Positions 6,797 to 15,398 are shown, numbered from the stretch's first letter. The stretch: DNA of 19,567 bases from an uncultured Acinetobacter sp. (GCA_900766635.1 CAAFWA010000119.1:1-19567); one strand, 5' to 3'. Notes: a model not told the origin generated them from the sequence alone. Made by a program: numbers and translations.

Positions 6797-7684
6797 ATGT
6801 CTCAAGTCAGTACATCCCCAATCGTCAAAGCGATTCTTTGCTTAACCATTGCCGCCTTTTTATTTTCCTTAATGGGCGTTTGTATTCGCTATGCTTCACA
6901 TACTGTCGATAATGCAACGATTGTCTTTTTTCGCAATTTTATTGGCTTATTTATTTTTTTGCCTTTAATTTTCAAAAAAGGCGTTGGGTTTTTTAAAACC
7001 AATAAAATTTGGATGCATACATGGCGCTCTTTAGCAGGTTTAACGGCCATGTATGGCTTTTTCTATGCTATCGCCCATCTTAAGCTCTCTAATGCGATGG
7101 TCTTTACCTATTCATCGCCTATTTTTATTCCCTTAATTGCATGGTTATTTTTAAAAGAAAAAATGAGCGCAAGTATGCTTATGGCCGCATTTATTGGCTT
7201 AATCGGGGTACTTTGCGTGGCTAAGCCTGATCATGGCTTATTTAACCTGATGTCTGGTATTGGCTTAGGAGCAAGCTTTTTAGCAGCGATGGCGTTTGTC
7301 ACGGTGCGTGCCCTCACAGCTACAGAACCACCTGAGCGGATTGTGTTTTATTTTTGTTTCATTGGAAGTTTAGTGTCCATGATTCCGATGTTTTGGGTAT
7401 GGCGTCCTTATACCTTGCTGGAATTAAGCTTATTAATTGGCGTGGGATTATTAGCAAATATTAGTCAATTATTTTTATCCAATGCATATAAATTAGCACC
7501 CGCAGGACAAATTGGGCCAGTCAATTATATTGCGATTATTTTTGCAGGGATTTGGGGTTATTGTTTTTGGCAGGAAGTACCTGATGCGTTAAGCCTTGTA
7601 GGATTTACCCTCATTTTGGCCGCGATTTTAATTTGTAGTCCGCTGTTTAAGAAAAAAACTAATACAGCTTCGCCAAGACTTTAA
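6797..7684 (+). CDS. EamA/DMT-superfamily transporter
   Basis: The 295-residue, strongly hydrophobic protein fits the ten-helix layout of the drug/metabolite transporter superfamily, built from two EamA repeats of about 140 residues. The first repeat contains the GVCIRYAS and AMVFTYSSPIFIPLIAWLFLKEKM motifs (the latter at the end of helix 4), and the second ends NYIAIIFAGIWGYCFWQEVP. These match the S-adenosylmethionine/permease-like and RhaT/YdcZ-type exporters of the inner membrane. The substrate cannot be told from sequence; family members export amino acids, purines or metabolites. The ATG has no convincing Shine-Dalgarno. Its last 26 bp overlap the 3' end of the convergent ygfX-like gene, with no terminator between them. 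Confidence 0.88.
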   Translation: MSQVSTSPIVKAILCLTIAAFLFSLMGVCIRYASHTVDNATIVFFRNFIGLFIFLPLIFKKGVGFFKTNKIWMHTWRSLAGLTAMYGFFYAIAHLKLSNAMVFTYSSPIFIPLIAWLFLKEKMSASMLMAAFIGLIGVLCVAKPDHGLFNLMSGIGLGASFLAAMAFVTVRALTATEPPERIVFYFCFIGSLVSMIPMFWVWRPYTLLELSLLIGVGLLANISQLFLSNAYKLAPAGQIGPVNYIAIIFAGIWGYCFWQEVPDALSLVGFTLILAAILICSPLFKKKTNTASPRL

Positions 7685-8036
7685 GCTTTTTCCAATCTGA
7701 CAAGCACATTTGATCGGACCAAATCACAAGCGGTGGATGAGCTTCAAAAAAAATGACGATATATAAGGCATGATCAATTATTTTTTTAATCTGATCGGTA
7801 TGAATCTTTTGACGATGATTAAGCAAGGTCCATTGCTGATCGCCTAAGTACTCCACTTGAATAATACGATCTTGATAAAAAAAGTGTAGATAACTTAAGA
7901 TCACGATCAAGGTGGCCACTAACGTGAGCCACCCCGATAAAGTCATGGCACATAGACCAATCACACTACTTGCAAGGCACAGCTGTACCACGCTGCCTAC
8001 AAGGCTGCGTTTGAGCTGTAAGCAAGTCCTAGCCAT
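7659..8036 (-). CDS. ygfX: YgfX (CptA)-like membrane protein
   Basis: The 125-residue protein has two membrane helices near its N-terminus (about 13-33 and 36-53) followed by a soluble domain with tryptophans and a typical beta pattern (VEYLGDQQWTLLNHRQ). This layout, and its place directly behind sdhE, match E. coli YgfX/CptA, a small inner-membrane protein encoded next to sdhE. YgfX has been reported to interact with FtsZ and MreB and to act as a toxin neutralised by its partner, but that toxin-antitoxin reading is disputed since SdhE is an FAD-assembly factor. Primary sequence similarity to E. coli YgfX is low, so context carries much of the weight. Its ATG overlaps the sdhE stop by 8 bp (ATGGCTAG), which indicates translational coupling. 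Confidence 0.72.
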   Translation of the reverse strand: MARTCLQLKRSLVGSVVQLCLASSVIGLCAMTLSGWLTLVATLIVILSYLHFFYQDRIIQVEYLGDQQWTLLNHRQKIHTDQIKKIIDHALYIVIFFEAHPPLVIWSDQMCLSDWKKLKVLAKLY

Positions 8037-8283
8037 GTACGTAGGCTTTGAGCTTATTGATCAAAGCACGCATTTCAGGACGTGGTGGTTCAGAGACTTC
8101 CATAAACCAATCCAACAAATCAGGGTCTTCTTGTTCAACCAATGCAGCAAACGTGGCTTTTTCTTCAGCATCTGCTTGTAAATAATGGTTTTTCACATAC
8201 GGATCAAAATACACATCAATTTCTTTTAAACCACGACGTGCACGGTAAATGACCTTACGTTCTTCTAAACTCATATCTTGCAT
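8029..8283 (-). CDS. sdhE: succinate dehydrogenase assembly factor SdhE
   Basis: An 84-residue Sdh5/SdhE protein that promotes covalent attachment of FAD to the SdhA flavoprotein (and to FrdA in bacteria that have it). The diagnostic RGxxE motif is present as R17-G-L-K-E21 inside RARRGLKEIDV, and the helical bundle continues through EQEDPDLLDWFMEVSEPP, as in E. coli SdhE (88 residues). The start is a choice between three codons: TTG at 8295, ATG at 8283 and ATG at 8274. I choose 8283 because GGGA lies 6 bases before it and because the reading then starts MQDMSLEERK. The ygfX-like gene follows with an 8-bp overlap. Confidence 0.92.
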   Translation of the reverse strand: MQDMSLEERKVIYRARRGLKEIDVYFDPYVKNHYLQADAEEKATFAALVEQEDPDLLDWFMEVSEPPRPEMRALINKLKAYVHG

Positions 8284-8313
8284 GGTATTTCCCAAGAGTA
8301 ATTATCTGATTTA

Positions 8314-8342
8314 AGTGTACCTGATTTTAACTATGAATGTTG
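8314..8342 (-). promoter_or_regulatory. possible promoter of sdhE-ygfX
   Basis: On the minus strand TACACT (8319-8314) is a fair -10 about 30 bp before the sdhE start. The sequence 17 bp further upstream (CAACAT) is a poor -35. A 13-bp palindrome with arms TGTTG/CAACA at 8338-8350 overlaps that -35 and could be a regulator site. Confidence 0.3.
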
Positions 8343-8476
8343 CGACAACAGCGCGCAAAATCAAGTGCATTGCTATGAGAATCTCAGATTAGACAAAGCC
8401 AAAAATAGCCAAGAAAACTTAAATGTTTATTTCTAATCTTATAAACACGAAGCATTTTTAATTTTTAAAAGACAAT
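8343..8476. other. intergenic region between sdhE and the rplQ terminator
   Basis: An AT-rich spacer with no ORF carrying a ribosome binding site. Two short palindromes are visible: TGTTGCGACAACA (8338-8350) and TGAGAATCTCA (8376-8386). The rest looks unstructured. Confidence 0.5.
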
Positions 8477-8507
8477 AAAAAAGACCGACAAAACGTCGGT
8501 CTTTTTT
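8477..8507 (-). terminator. Rho-independent terminator of the ribosomal super-operon
   Basis: Read on the minus strand, AAAAAAGACCGAC, loop GTTTT, then GTCGGTC and six T. The perfect GC-containing stem and U tract lie 27 bp after the rplQ stop codon, so this ends the alpha operon. Confidence 0.93.
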
Positions 8508-8533
8508 AGAACAACTGAACAGTTCTTACGAAA

Positions 8534-8899
8534 TTATTTAACTTCGCGATCTACTAGTTCAACGTAAGCCATCGGTGCAGCATCACCCGCACGGAAGCCC
8601 GCTTTAAGAACACGTAGATAACCGCCGTTACGCTCTTTGTAACGAGGGCCAAGAACGGTAAATAATTTACCAACAGTTGCTGCTGAACGAGTACGAGCAA
8701 ACGCTAAACGGCGGTTTGCAACAGTATCGTTTTTAGCTAAAGTGATTAAAGGCTCAGCTACACGACGTAACTCTTTTGCTTTAGGCACAGTAGTTTTAAT
8801 TAACTCGTGCTCGAACAAAGAATTAGCCATGTTTTGGAACATCGCTTTACGATGACTGCTTGTACGGCCTAATTTCACACCACTATTACGATGACGCAT
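8534..8899 (-). CDS. rplQ: 50S ribosomal protein L17
   Basis: A 121-residue basic protein (E. coli L17 has 127) that binds 23S rRNA near the exit of the peptide tunnel. The N-terminal [20 protein letters not shown] is the L17 signature and the body ([24 protein letters not shown]) is highly conserved. It is the last gene of the alpha operon, 18 bp behind rpoA, with AGGAC before its ATG, and it is followed by the strong terminator. Confidence 0.98.
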   Translation of the reverse strand: MRHRNSGVKLGRTSSHRKAMFQNMANSLFEHELIKTTVPKAKELRRVAEPLITLAKNDTVANRRLAFARTRSAATVGKLFTVLGPRYKERNGGYLRVLKAGFRAGDAAPMAYVELVDREVK

Positions 8900-8917
8900 G
8901 GTGATAGTCCTACTTAA

Positions 8918-9925
8918 TTAACGGCTACGATAAGCGAAACGGTCGTCCATGCGGAGGCTAGCCGGTGGCCAGTTCTCTAAACGCATGCCGAGCTGTAAGC
9001 CTTTCGATGCCAGAACATCTTTGATCTCTGTAAGCGACTTTTTACCAAGGTTAGGAGTTTTGAGAAGCTCCACCTCAGTGCGCTGAACAAGATCACCAAT
9101 GTAGTAAATGTTTTCTGCCTTCAAACAGTTAGCAGAACGAACAGTAAGCTCTAGATCATCTACTGGACGAAGCAAGATTGGATCAACTTCTTCGCGAGGT
9201 TCTTGAGCAACTGGTGCTTGATCTTTTTGCAGGTCAACAAAAATCGCGATTTGTTGTTGCAAGATCGTTGCTGCCTTACGAATTGCTTCTTCAGGATCAA
9301 CAGTACCATTTGTTTCAAGATCAATGATCAGTTTATCAAGGTCAGTACGTTGTTCTACACGTGCGTTTTCCACAGTGTAAGACACACGTTTGATTGGGCT
9401 ATAAGACGCATCTAACTGTAAGCGACCTACAGGACGAGTTTCGCCCTCTGGGAAGCGTGAGTCAGAAGTCTCATAACCACGACCTTGAGCAACTTTCAGG
9501 CGCATCTTAAGATTGCCTGTAGCACTTAACGTGCCGATCAAATGCTCAGGGTTAACCACTTCAACATTATGAGGTAAACGAAGGTCAGCCGCAGTTACGT
9601 CGCCTGGACCTTGTTTCTCTAATGTTAAATAAGCTTCATTTTGATCGAACAGCTTAATAGACAATCCTTTTAGGTTCAGCAAGAGCTCGACGATGTCCTG
9701 CTGCAAGCCTTCCAAAGTACTGTACTCGTGCTCAACACCTTCAATCTCTACTTCAACCACAGCTGCGCCAGGTAAAGAAGAAAGAAGGATGCGACGTAAA
9801 GCATTGCCCAGAGTATGACCAAAGCCACGCTCTAAGGGTTCTAGAATAACTTTTGCCGAGGTCCCGCTTGCCGCTTCGACCTTGATCGCTTGCGGAGTTA
9901 GAAACTCATTTGCAGTACGCGTCAT
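8918..9925 (-). CDS. rpoA: RNA polymerase alpha subunit
   Basis: The 335-residue alpha subunit dimerises and nucleates assembly of beta and beta'. The N-terminal domain (about 8-235) includes [17 protein letters not shown] with R44 and R45, the region contacting beta. A Gln/Pro/Glu-rich linker (about 236-248) leads to the C-terminal domain (about 250-325), containing [14 protein letters not shown], where R263 corresponds to E. coli R265 for UP-element DNA and activator contact. The helix-hairpin-helix [19 protein letters not shown] is intact. GAGG lies 8 bases before the ATG. It is embedded between rpsD (17-bp gap) and rplQ. Confidence 0.99.
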   Translation of the reverse strand: MTRTANEFLTPQAIKVEAASGTSAKVILEPLERGFGHTLGNALRRILLSSLPGAAVVEVEIEGVEHEYSTLEGLQQDIVELLLNLKGLSIKLFDQNEAYLTLEKQGPGDVTAADLRLPHNVEVVNPEHLIGTLSATGNLKMRLKVAQGRGYETSDSRFPEGETRPVGRLQLDASYSPIKRVSYTVENARVEQRTDLDKLIIDLETNGTVDPEEAIRKAATILQQQIAIFVDLQKDQAPVAQEPREEVDPILLRPVDDLELTVRSANCLKAENIYYIGDLVQRTEVELLKTPNLGKKSLTEIKDVLASKGLQLGMRLENWPPASLRMDDRFAYRSR

Positions 9926-9942
9926 TATTGCTACCTCAAGGA

Positions 9943-10569
9943 TTATTTAGAATACAATTCTACAATCAAGCTTTCGTTGATTTCAGCAGGTAAATCAGAA
10001 CGATCTGGAGCAGCTTTGAATGTACCTTCAAGTTTCGAATGATCTACTTCGATCCATGAAGCTGTACCACGTTGTGCAGCTAATTCAATTGCGTTTTTAA
10101 TACGTAATTGTTGTTTAGCGCCTTCGTGAACTGCAATCACGTCACCAGCTTTAACTTGGATAGAAGCGATGTTAACGCGACGGCCATTTAAAGTGATTGA
10201 ACGGTGAGATACTAACTGACGAGCTTCTGCACGTGTAGAACCAAAACCCATGCGATAAACAACGTTATCAAGACGGCTTTCAAGTAACTTTAATAAGTTC
10301 TCGCCAGTTGCGCCTTTAACACGAGCTGCTTCTTTGTAGTAGTTACTAAATTGACGCTCTAAAACACCGTACATACGACGTACTTTTTGTTTTTCACGTA
10401 ATTGTAGTGAGTACTCAGATTGTTTGCTACCACGAGCTCCGCCGTGTTGGCCAGGAGCCTTAGCATGTTTTTTAGTCTTAACGTCAAACGGTTTAACGCC
10501 AGATTTTAATTGCAGGTCTGTCCCTTCGCGGCGAGAGAGTTTGCATTTTGGACCAATATAACGAGCCAT
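9943..10569 (-). CDS. rpsD: 30S ribosomal protein S4
   Basis: A 208-residue primary 16S rRNA-binding protein that nucleates 30S assembly; E. coli S4 has 206 residues. [19 protein letters not shown] starts the family domain and the S4 RNA-binding module lies at about 97-160 ([25 protein letters not shown]). In E. coli S4 also represses translation of the alpha operon by binding a pseudoknot in the rpsM leader. Here the candidate leader is at 11345-11450. The gene sits 12 bp behind rpsK. The protein ends [10 protein letters not shown], as expected. Confidence 0.99.
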   Translation of the reverse strand: MARYIGPKCKLSRREGTDLQLKSGVKPFDVKTKKHAKAPGQHGGARGSKQSEYSLQLREKQKVRRMYGVLERQFSNYYKEAARVKGATGENLLKLLESRLDNVVYRMGFGSTRAEARQLVSHRSITLNGRRVNIASIQVKAGDVIAVHEGAKQQLRIKNAIELAAQRGTASWIEVDHSKLEGTFKAAPDRSDLPAEINESLIVELYSK

Positions 10570-10581
10570 GAATGTTTCTCC

Positions 10582-10968
10582 TTACACGCGACGTTTTTTA
10601 GGTGGACGGCAACCGTTGTGAGGAATTGGTGTCACATCGGTAATGCTGTTAATCTTATAACCCACTGCGCCTAATGCACGAACCGCAGATTCACGACCTG
10701 GACCAGGACCTTTTACAAGGACGTCCAAGTTTTTCAAACCGTAATCTAAAGCTGCTTTACCAGCAACTTCAGCAGCTACCTGAGCAGCGAACGGAGTTGA
10801 TTTACGTGATCCACGGAAGCCTTGTCCACCTGAAGTGGCCCAAGCCAATGCATTACCTTGACGATCGGTAATCGTTACAATGGTGTTATTAAAAGACGCG
10901 TGAATGTGTGCAACACCTTCAGAGACGGTACGAGTGACCTTCTTGCGTGTGCGAGTATCTTTAGCCAT
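10582..10968 (-). CDS. rpsK: 30S ribosomal protein S11
   Basis: A 128-residue protein of the 30S platform that contacts the mRNA path near the E site. The conserved stretches [50 protein letters not shown] and the C-terminal [11 protein letters not shown] are all present, and the length is that of E. coli S11 plus or minus one residue. It follows rpsM by 19 bp. Confidence 0.99.
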
Positions 10969-10987
10969 CTTTTAGCTTCCAGAAATC

Positions 10988-11344
10988 TTACTTTTTAATC
11001 GGTTTGCGCGGACCTTTACGGGTACGTGCGTTAGTTTTTGTGCGTTGACCGCGGACAGGCAAGCTACGACGATGACGAAGACCACGGTAGCAGCCTAAAT
11101 CCATTAAACGTTTAATGTTCATGGAAATTTCGCGACGTAAGTCACCTTCGGTAGGAACCTTAGCAACTTCTGCACGAATCGCATCAAGCTGAGCATCGTC
11201 CAACTCACGAATCTTGGTAGTAGTTTCGATACCAACAGCAGCTAAGATTTGCTTAGCAGTATGGCGACCGATACCAAAGATATACGTAAGGGAGATAACA
11301 GCATGCTTGTTATCCGGAATGTTTACACCGGCAATACGAGCCAT
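10988..11344 (-). CDS. rpsM: 30S ribosomal protein S13
   Basis: A 118-residue protein of the 30S head that contacts the P-site tRNA and forms an intersubunit bridge to L5. The sequence begins [20 protein letters not shown], has the helix-turn-helix-like [21 protein letters not shown], and ends in the basic tail [15 protein letters not shown] that reaches into the P site. It is the first gene of the alpha operon. A GGAG lies 7 bases before the ATG, and the 106-bp leader to rpmJ carries a promoter and a hairpin, unlike the tight spacing elsewhere. Confidence 0.99.
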   Translation of the reverse strand: MARIAGVNIPDNKHAVISLTYIFGIGRHTAKQILAAVGIETTTKIRELDDAQLDAIRAEVAKVPTEGDLRREISMNIKRLMDLGCYRGLRHRRSLPVRGQRTKTNARTRKGPRKPIKK

Positions 11345-11378
11345 TCACTTTCTCCAAAAAGGCAGTAGAGATAATCAA

Positions 11379-11405
11379 CCGCCCCACAAAAATCTTGAGG
11401 GGCGG
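11379..11405 (-). promoter_or_regulatory. GC-rich hairpin in the rpsM (alpha operon) leader
   Basis: On the minus strand CCGCCCC (11405-11399) pairs perfectly with GGGGCGG (11385-11379) across a 13-base loop. It is not followed by a T run, so it is not a standard terminator. It sits between rpmJ and rpsM, where E. coli has the S4-binding translational operator; an analogous role is inference only. Confidence 0.6.
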
Positions 11406-11435
11406 ATAATAACCTAATTAGCCTACTGAAATCAA
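11406..11435 (-). promoter_or_regulatory. predicted alpha operon promoter
   Basis: On the minus strand TTGATT (11435-11430, four of six) and TATTAT (11411-11406, five of six) are separated by 18 bp. The bases right after the -10 are CCGCCCC, a GC-rich discriminator of the kind found at promoters inhibited by ppGpp and DksA. It lies 62 bp before the rpsM start and after the rpmJ stop codon. Confidence 0.55.
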
Positions 11436-11450
11436 CAGGTCTTGATCAGA

Positions 11451-11567
11451 TTAACCTTGACGCTGCTTATGACGAGGTTCTGCGCTACAAATCACGCGAA
11501 TAACCCCATTACGACGGATAACTTTACAGCTACCACAAATTTTCTTTACAGAAGCTTGTACTTTCAT
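11451..11567 (-). CDS. rpmJ: 50S ribosomal protein L36
   Basis: A 38-residue gene translated directly from the sequence: [20 protein letters not shown], then [18 protein letters not shown], stop. The zinc ligands C11, C14, C27 and a downstream histidine (H33) are present, so this is the zinc-binding (C+) form of L36, which binds 23S rRNA near the peptidyl transferase side. E. coli L36 is also 38 residues. It lies 20 bp after secY and closes the spc operon, just as in E. coli. Confidence 0.97.
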
Positions 11568-11587
11568 GATGAAACCTCTAAGTGCGC

Positions 11588-12946
11588 TTATCCCTGAGGA
11601 TGAGCAGTCGTTTTTCTCATTAACGTTTGATTATCGTATTGATGCGAAGTGAGATGAGCTTGTAGCTGAGCCATAAAGTCCATCACCACAACAACTACAA
11701 TCAGTAACGATGTGCCACCTAAGCTAAATGGGATACCAAATGAGCTTTGTAATACCATCGGCATCAAACACACCACTGTGATGTAAATTGCACCAATAAA
11801 CGTCAAACGATTGAGAATGTGATCTAAGTAACGAGCAGTTTGCTCACCTGGGCGTATACCGGGCACATAAGCTCCGCTACGTTTAAGATTCTCTGAGACT
11901 TCTTTCGGGCTAAAAACAAGCGCTGTATAGAAATAACAGAAGAAAATAATTAACGCACCAAAGAGCACCAAATATAACGGCTGTCCAGGCGACAACACGA
12001 GTGCCAAATCTTGTAGGCCACGCTTAATTAAACCTGCATCAGGATCGGCACTACCGACCCACTGACCTAAGCTCGCTGGGAACAAAAGCAATGAGCTAGC
12101 GAAAATAGCCGGAATCACACCTGCCATGTTAATTTTTAATGGCAAATGTGTCTGCTGTGCAGTAAATACACGACGACCTTGTTGTTTTTGAGCATAGTTT
12201 ACAGGAATGCGACGTTGCGCTTTCTCAATAAACACAATTGCTGCCAATACTGCCAATGATAACAGAGCGAAGACCGCTAAGCCAATCAAACTTGATTGTC
12301 CGCTATCAATTGAACTAAATGATTGCATCACTAAGTTCGGCAAACCTGCAACAATACCTGCGAAGATGATCATGGAAATACCATTACCCACCCCACGCTC
12401 GGTGATCTGCTCACCTAACCACATCAAGAACATGGTTCCTGCAACCAATGAAGTTACGGCTGGAATGTAAAAAGCAAGTCCTGACGTTAAGGTAATCCCT
12501 TGACTAATCAGACCTGCACACATACCAATCGACTGCACTAAAGCAAGGAATAACGTACCTTGTCGTGTGTACTGATTAATTTTGCGCTTACCCTGCTCAC
12601 CTTCTTTTTTCAAAGCTTCGAGCGATGGAACTACAGTCGACATTAACTGCACGATAATCGATGCAGAAATATACGGCATAATACCAAGAGCAAGAATAGA
12701 CATTCGCTCTAATGCACCACCTGAAAACATATTAAACAAACCCAGGATTGTGCCTGAGTTTGCATTAAATAGGTTCTCAAGGGCAGCATTATCGATGCCC
12801 GGTACTGGAATATGCGCTCCTAGTCGAAAGACCAACAACGCACCAATGAGAAACATCATTCGGCGAATAATTTCACGATATTTGACGTGAAATGGTTGAC
12901 CTTTCATCATGTTAACATGACCTGTAGAACTAGGAGTCATAGACAC
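11588..12946 (-). CDS. secY: protein translocase subunit SecY
   Basis: The 452-residue, ten-helix channel protein of the SecYEG translocon in the inner membrane, through which unfolded proteins are exported by SecA or inserted with SRP. Conserved signatures are present: [27 protein letters not shown] in helix 2, the plug and pore region, [17 protein letters not shown] in helix 4, and the cytoplasmic loop [21 protein letters not shown] before helix 9. E. coli SecY has 443 residues; the extra length is at the N-terminus. The start is ambiguous. GTG at 12946 has AGGAG 9 bases upstream, while ATG at 12940 is too far from it, so I keep the GTG. That AGGAG can pair in a small hairpin with the rplO stop codon in its loop. 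Confidence 0.97.
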
Positions 12947-12952
12947 TGGAGA

Positions 12953-13393
12953 TTACTCCTCGACTTTACCGCCAGCAGCTTCAACAGCAGCTTTAGCGCC
13001 TTTAGTCAATGCAACACCTTGAATAGTGAATGCGCGAGTAATTTCACCAGAAAGTACGATACGAGCACGAAGCATATCTTTACGTACAACGTTCGCAGCT
13101 TTTAAAGTTTCAAGAGACACGATGTCGCCTTCAACTTTGTTAAGCTCAGATAAACGTACTTCAGCTGTTTTCAAAGCCTGTTGGCTAGTGAAGCCGAATT
13201 TAGGCAAACGACGATAAAGTGCTGTTTGACCGCCTTCGAAGCCTGGACGAGTACCACCGCTCTTACGTGAGTTTTGACCTTTGATACCACGACCACCAGT
13301 CTTACCAACGCCCGAACCGATACCACGGCCTAGACGAAGGTTGTCACGTTTAGCACCTTCTGCAGGTGCAATTGTATTTAAACGCAGAGTCAT
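12953..13393 (-). CDS. rplO: 50S ribosomal protein L15
   Basis: A 146-residue late-assembly protein of the large subunit. The Gly/Arg-rich N-terminal extension ([20 protein letters not shown]) that threads into 23S rRNA and the globular C-terminal domain with [12 protein letters not shown] are both present. E. coli L15 has 144 residues. It starts 3 bp after the rpmD stop codon and ends 6 bp before the secY start, consistent with coupled translation. Confidence 0.99.
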   Translation of the reverse strand: MTLRLNTIAPAEGAKRDNLRLGRGIGSGVGKTGGRGIKGQNSRKSGGTRPGFEGGQTALYRRLPKFGFTSQQALKTAEVRLSELNKVEGDIVSLETLKAANVVRKDMLRARIVLSGEITRAFTIQGVALTKGAKAAVEAAGGKVEE

Positions 13394-13396
13394 GGC

Positions 13397-13573
13397 TTAT
13401 TCCTCTACACTAACCATATAGTATACTTGGTTGATCATACCACGGTTAGAAGGTGTATCTAACACTTCTACAGTATGACCAATACGACGCAGACCTAAAC
13501 CTTGAAGGCTAAGCTTGTGATTTTTCAAGCGGTGCGATGCAGATTTAGTCTGGGTAACTTTAATCGTTTTCAT
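13397..13573 (-). CDS. rpmD: 50S ribosomal protein L30
   Basis: A 58-residue gene translated directly from the sequence. It begins [20 protein letters not shown], continues [20 protein letters not shown] and ends [13 protein letters not shown]. The GLGLRRIG motif and [10 protein letters not shown] are L30 hallmarks; E. coli L30 has 59 residues including Met. It sits in the expected slot between rpsE (5-bp gap) and rplO (3-bp gap). L30 binds 23S and 5S rRNA regions on the large subunit. Confidence 0.97.
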   Translation of the reverse strand: MKTIKVTQTKSASHRLKNHKLSLQGLGLRRIGHTVEVLDTPSNRGMINQVYYMVSVEE

Positions 13574-13578
13574 GATTA

Positions 13579-14076
13579 TTACCCTTGAATTTGTTCTACT
13601 GAAAGACCACGTTTCGCAGCAACTTTCTCAGGAGAAGTCATATCACGCAGACCGTTGAAAGTCGCGTTTACTACGTTAGCAGCGTTAGTAGAACCATAAC
13701 ATTTAGCAAGTACGTTTTGTACACCAGCAGCTTCAAGAACAGCACGCATCGCGCCACCAGCAATTACGCCAGTACCTTCAGAAGCAGGTTGCATGTACAC
13801 ACGGCTTGCACCATGACGAGCATTCACAGGGTGTTGTAAAGTCGTACCAGCAAGATCAACTGTAATCATGTTACGACGAGCAGCTTCAAGTGCTTTAGAA
13901 ATAGCAGCTGGAACTTCACGTGCTTTACCACGACCAAAACCTACGCGACCATTACCATCGCCCACAACAGTTAATGCTGTGAAAGAGAAGATACGACCAC
14001 CCTTAACAACTTTGGCTACACGATCAACGGCAACCAGCTTTTCAACAAGACCTTCGTTTTGTTCAACTTTAGCCAT
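13579..14076 (-). CDS. rpsE: 30S ribosomal protein S5
   Basis: A 165-residue protein with an N-terminal double-stranded-RNA-binding fold (about 9-75) and a C-terminal ribosomal alpha/beta domain. It helps form the mRNA entry channel and influences decoding accuracy. The loop [18 protein letters not shown] (about 15-32), where spectinomycin-resistance changes fall in E. coli, looks wild type. The family motif [19 protein letters not shown] is present with Arg where E. coli has Tyr. It follows rplR after 2 bp. Confidence 0.99.
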   Translation of the reverse strand: MAKVEQNEGLVEKLVAVDRVAKVVKGGRIFSFTALTVVGDGNGRVGFGRGKAREVPAAISKALEAARRNMITVDLAGTTLQHPVNARHGASRVYMQPASEGTGVIAGGAMRAVLEAAGVQNVLAKCYGSTNAANVVNATFNGLRDMTSPEKVAAKRGLSVEQIQG

Positions 14077-14078
14077 GA

Positions 14079-14429
14079 TTAGAACTCCAAGCCGTTTTCA
14101 CGAGCAGCATCAGCCAAGGCTTTGATACGACCATGATATTTGAAACCAGAACGGTCAAATGCCACTTTAGTTACACCAGCAGCTTTCGCACGCTCTGCAA
14201 TTAAAGCACCAACTTTTTGAGCCGCTTCAACGTTACCAGTTGTACCAGCACGTAGAGTAGCGTCTAAAGTAGAAGCTTGCGCTAATACTTTGCCACCATC
14301 TGCTGAGATAACTTGAGCATAGATGTGACGCGGAGTGCGGTTTACACACAAACGAGTCGCACCCAACGCACGGATGTGCAAGCGTGTGCTTTTCGCACGA
14401 CGCAAACGGGATTGTTTCTTTTCGTTCAT
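14079..14429 (-). CDS. rplR: 50S ribosomal protein L18
   Basis: A 116-residue 5S rRNA-binding protein (E. coli L18 has 117). It has the basic N-terminal arm ([19 protein letters not shown]), the core [16 protein letters not shown] and the C-terminal [19 protein letters not shown]. With L5 it mounts 5S rRNA on the large subunit. It is 14 bp behind rplF. Confidence 0.99.
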   Translation of the reverse strand: MNEKKQSRLRRAKSTRLHIRALGATRLCVNRTPRHIYAQVISADGGKVLAQASTLDATLRAGTTGNVEAAQKVGALIAERAKAAGVTKVAFDRSGFKYHGRIKALADAARENGLEF

Positions 14430-14443
14430 AAGAACCTCGCGCC

Positions 14444-14977
14444 TTATTTCTTCTTAGCTTCTTTACGAAGTACAACTTCGTCAGAATAACGAACACCTTT
14501 ACCTTTATACGGCTCTGGTGGACGGTAACCACGGATATCTGCAGCAACTTGACCTAATTTCGCTTTATCAGCTGATTTAAGTACGATTTCAGTTGCTGTA
14601 GGAGTTTCAGCAGTTACACCTTCTGGAAGGGTGTAATCGATCGGGTGAGAGAAACCAAGGTTAAGGTTAACAACGTTACCTTTAACCGCAGCTTTGTAAC
14701 CAACACCGATAAGTTGTAACTTGCGTTCGAAACCTTCGCTAACACCTTTTACAAGGTTGTTAAGCACAGCGCGAGCAGTACCAGCTTGCATCCAAGCGTC
14801 TTTCGACTCAGCTTTAGGAGCAATTTGAAGTTGACCTTCTTCCTGTTTAAGCTCGACCAGCGCATGCAGGTTGAAAGACAATGTACCTTTAGTGCCTTTC
14901 ACTTCGACCTGCCGGCCGTTCTGAGTAACTGTTACACCGTTAGGTACAGCTACTGGGGCTTTAGCCACACGAGACAT
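14444..14977 (-). CDS. rplF: 50S ribosomal protein L6
   Basis: A 177-residue protein, the same length as E. coli L6, with two similar alpha/beta domains that bind 23S rRNA near the sarcin-ricin loop and the factor-binding site. [19 protein letters not shown] and the C-terminal signature [15 protein letters not shown] are diagnostic. It lies 13 bp behind rpsH. Confidence 0.99.
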   Translation of the reverse strand: MSRVAKAPVAVPNGVTVTQNGRQVEVKGTKGTLSFNLHALVELKQEEGQLQIAPKAESKDAWMQAGTARAVLNNLVKGVSEGFERKLQLIGVGYKAAVKGNVVNLNLGFSHPIDYTLPEGVTAETPTATEIVLKSADKAKLGQVAADIRGYRPPEPYKGKGVRYSDEVVLRKEAKKK

Positions 14978-14990
14978 GAGGAATCACCTA

Positions 14991-15386
14991 TTAAGAAACA
15001 AAAGCAATAACTTCACCACCGATGCCCGCAGCACGTGCAGCGCGATCAGTCATGATGCCTTTGCTTGTAGAAACAATTGCAATACCTAAACCTTGCTTAA
15101 CGCTAGGAAGTGCATCTTTACCGCGATATTGACGTAGACCAGGACGGCTTACGCGTTTCACAGTTTCGATAACTGGTTTGCCTTCGAAATATTTTAAAGT
15201 CAAAGTAAGCGTTGCTTTACCTTCAGCATCAGCAACCGCTACGTCAGCGATGTAACCTTCTTGTTTAAGAACGTTTGCAATCGCAACTTTTAACTTAGAG
15301 TTTGGCATAGAAACAGTTTGTTTCTTCGCCATTTGCGCGTTACGAACACGTGTTAACATGTCGGCAACGGTATCTTGCATACTCAT
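14991..15386 (-). CDS. rpsH: 30S ribosomal protein S8
   Basis: A 131-residue primary binder of the central domain of 16S rRNA (E. coli S8 has 130). It opens [20 protein letters not shown] and contains [31 protein letters not shown], the conserved C-terminal RNA-binding part. In E. coli S8 also represses the spc operon by binding its mRNA near the rplX/rplE junction; I could not identify a matching operator here. It is 12 bp behind rpsN. Confidence 0.99.
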   Translation of the reverse strand: MSMQDTVADMLTRVRNAQMAKKQTVSMPNSKLKVAIANVLKQEGYIADVAVADAEGKATLTLTLKYFEGKPVIETVKRVSRPGLRQYRGKDALPSVKQGLGIAIVSTSKGIMTDRAARAAGIGGEVIAFVS

Positions 15387-15398
15387 TTATAGTGCTCC

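Noticed and set aside
7912..8181. Plus-strand frame of 89 codons across ygfX and sdhE
   Set aside because: Antisense to two supported genes and without a Shine-Dalgarno or recognisable motif.
7659..8295. sdhE-ygfX as a new toxin-antitoxin system
   Set aside because: SdhE has the intact RGxxE flavinylation motif and is a known assembly factor. The toxin reading of its partner is disputed, and nothing in the sequence settles it.
13868..14125. Plus-strand reading frame of 85 codons opposite rpsE
   Set aside because: Lies entirely antisense to highly conserved rpsE, has no ribosome binding site, and its composition reflects the r-protein codon pattern. The same holds for the other long plus-strand frames opposite the ribosomal genes, such as 16583-16870 and 12582-12890.
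14233..14547. Minus-strand frame of 104 codons overlapping rplF and rplR
   Set aside because: It is an out-of-frame reading of two conserved genes, with no start signal and no recognisable domain.
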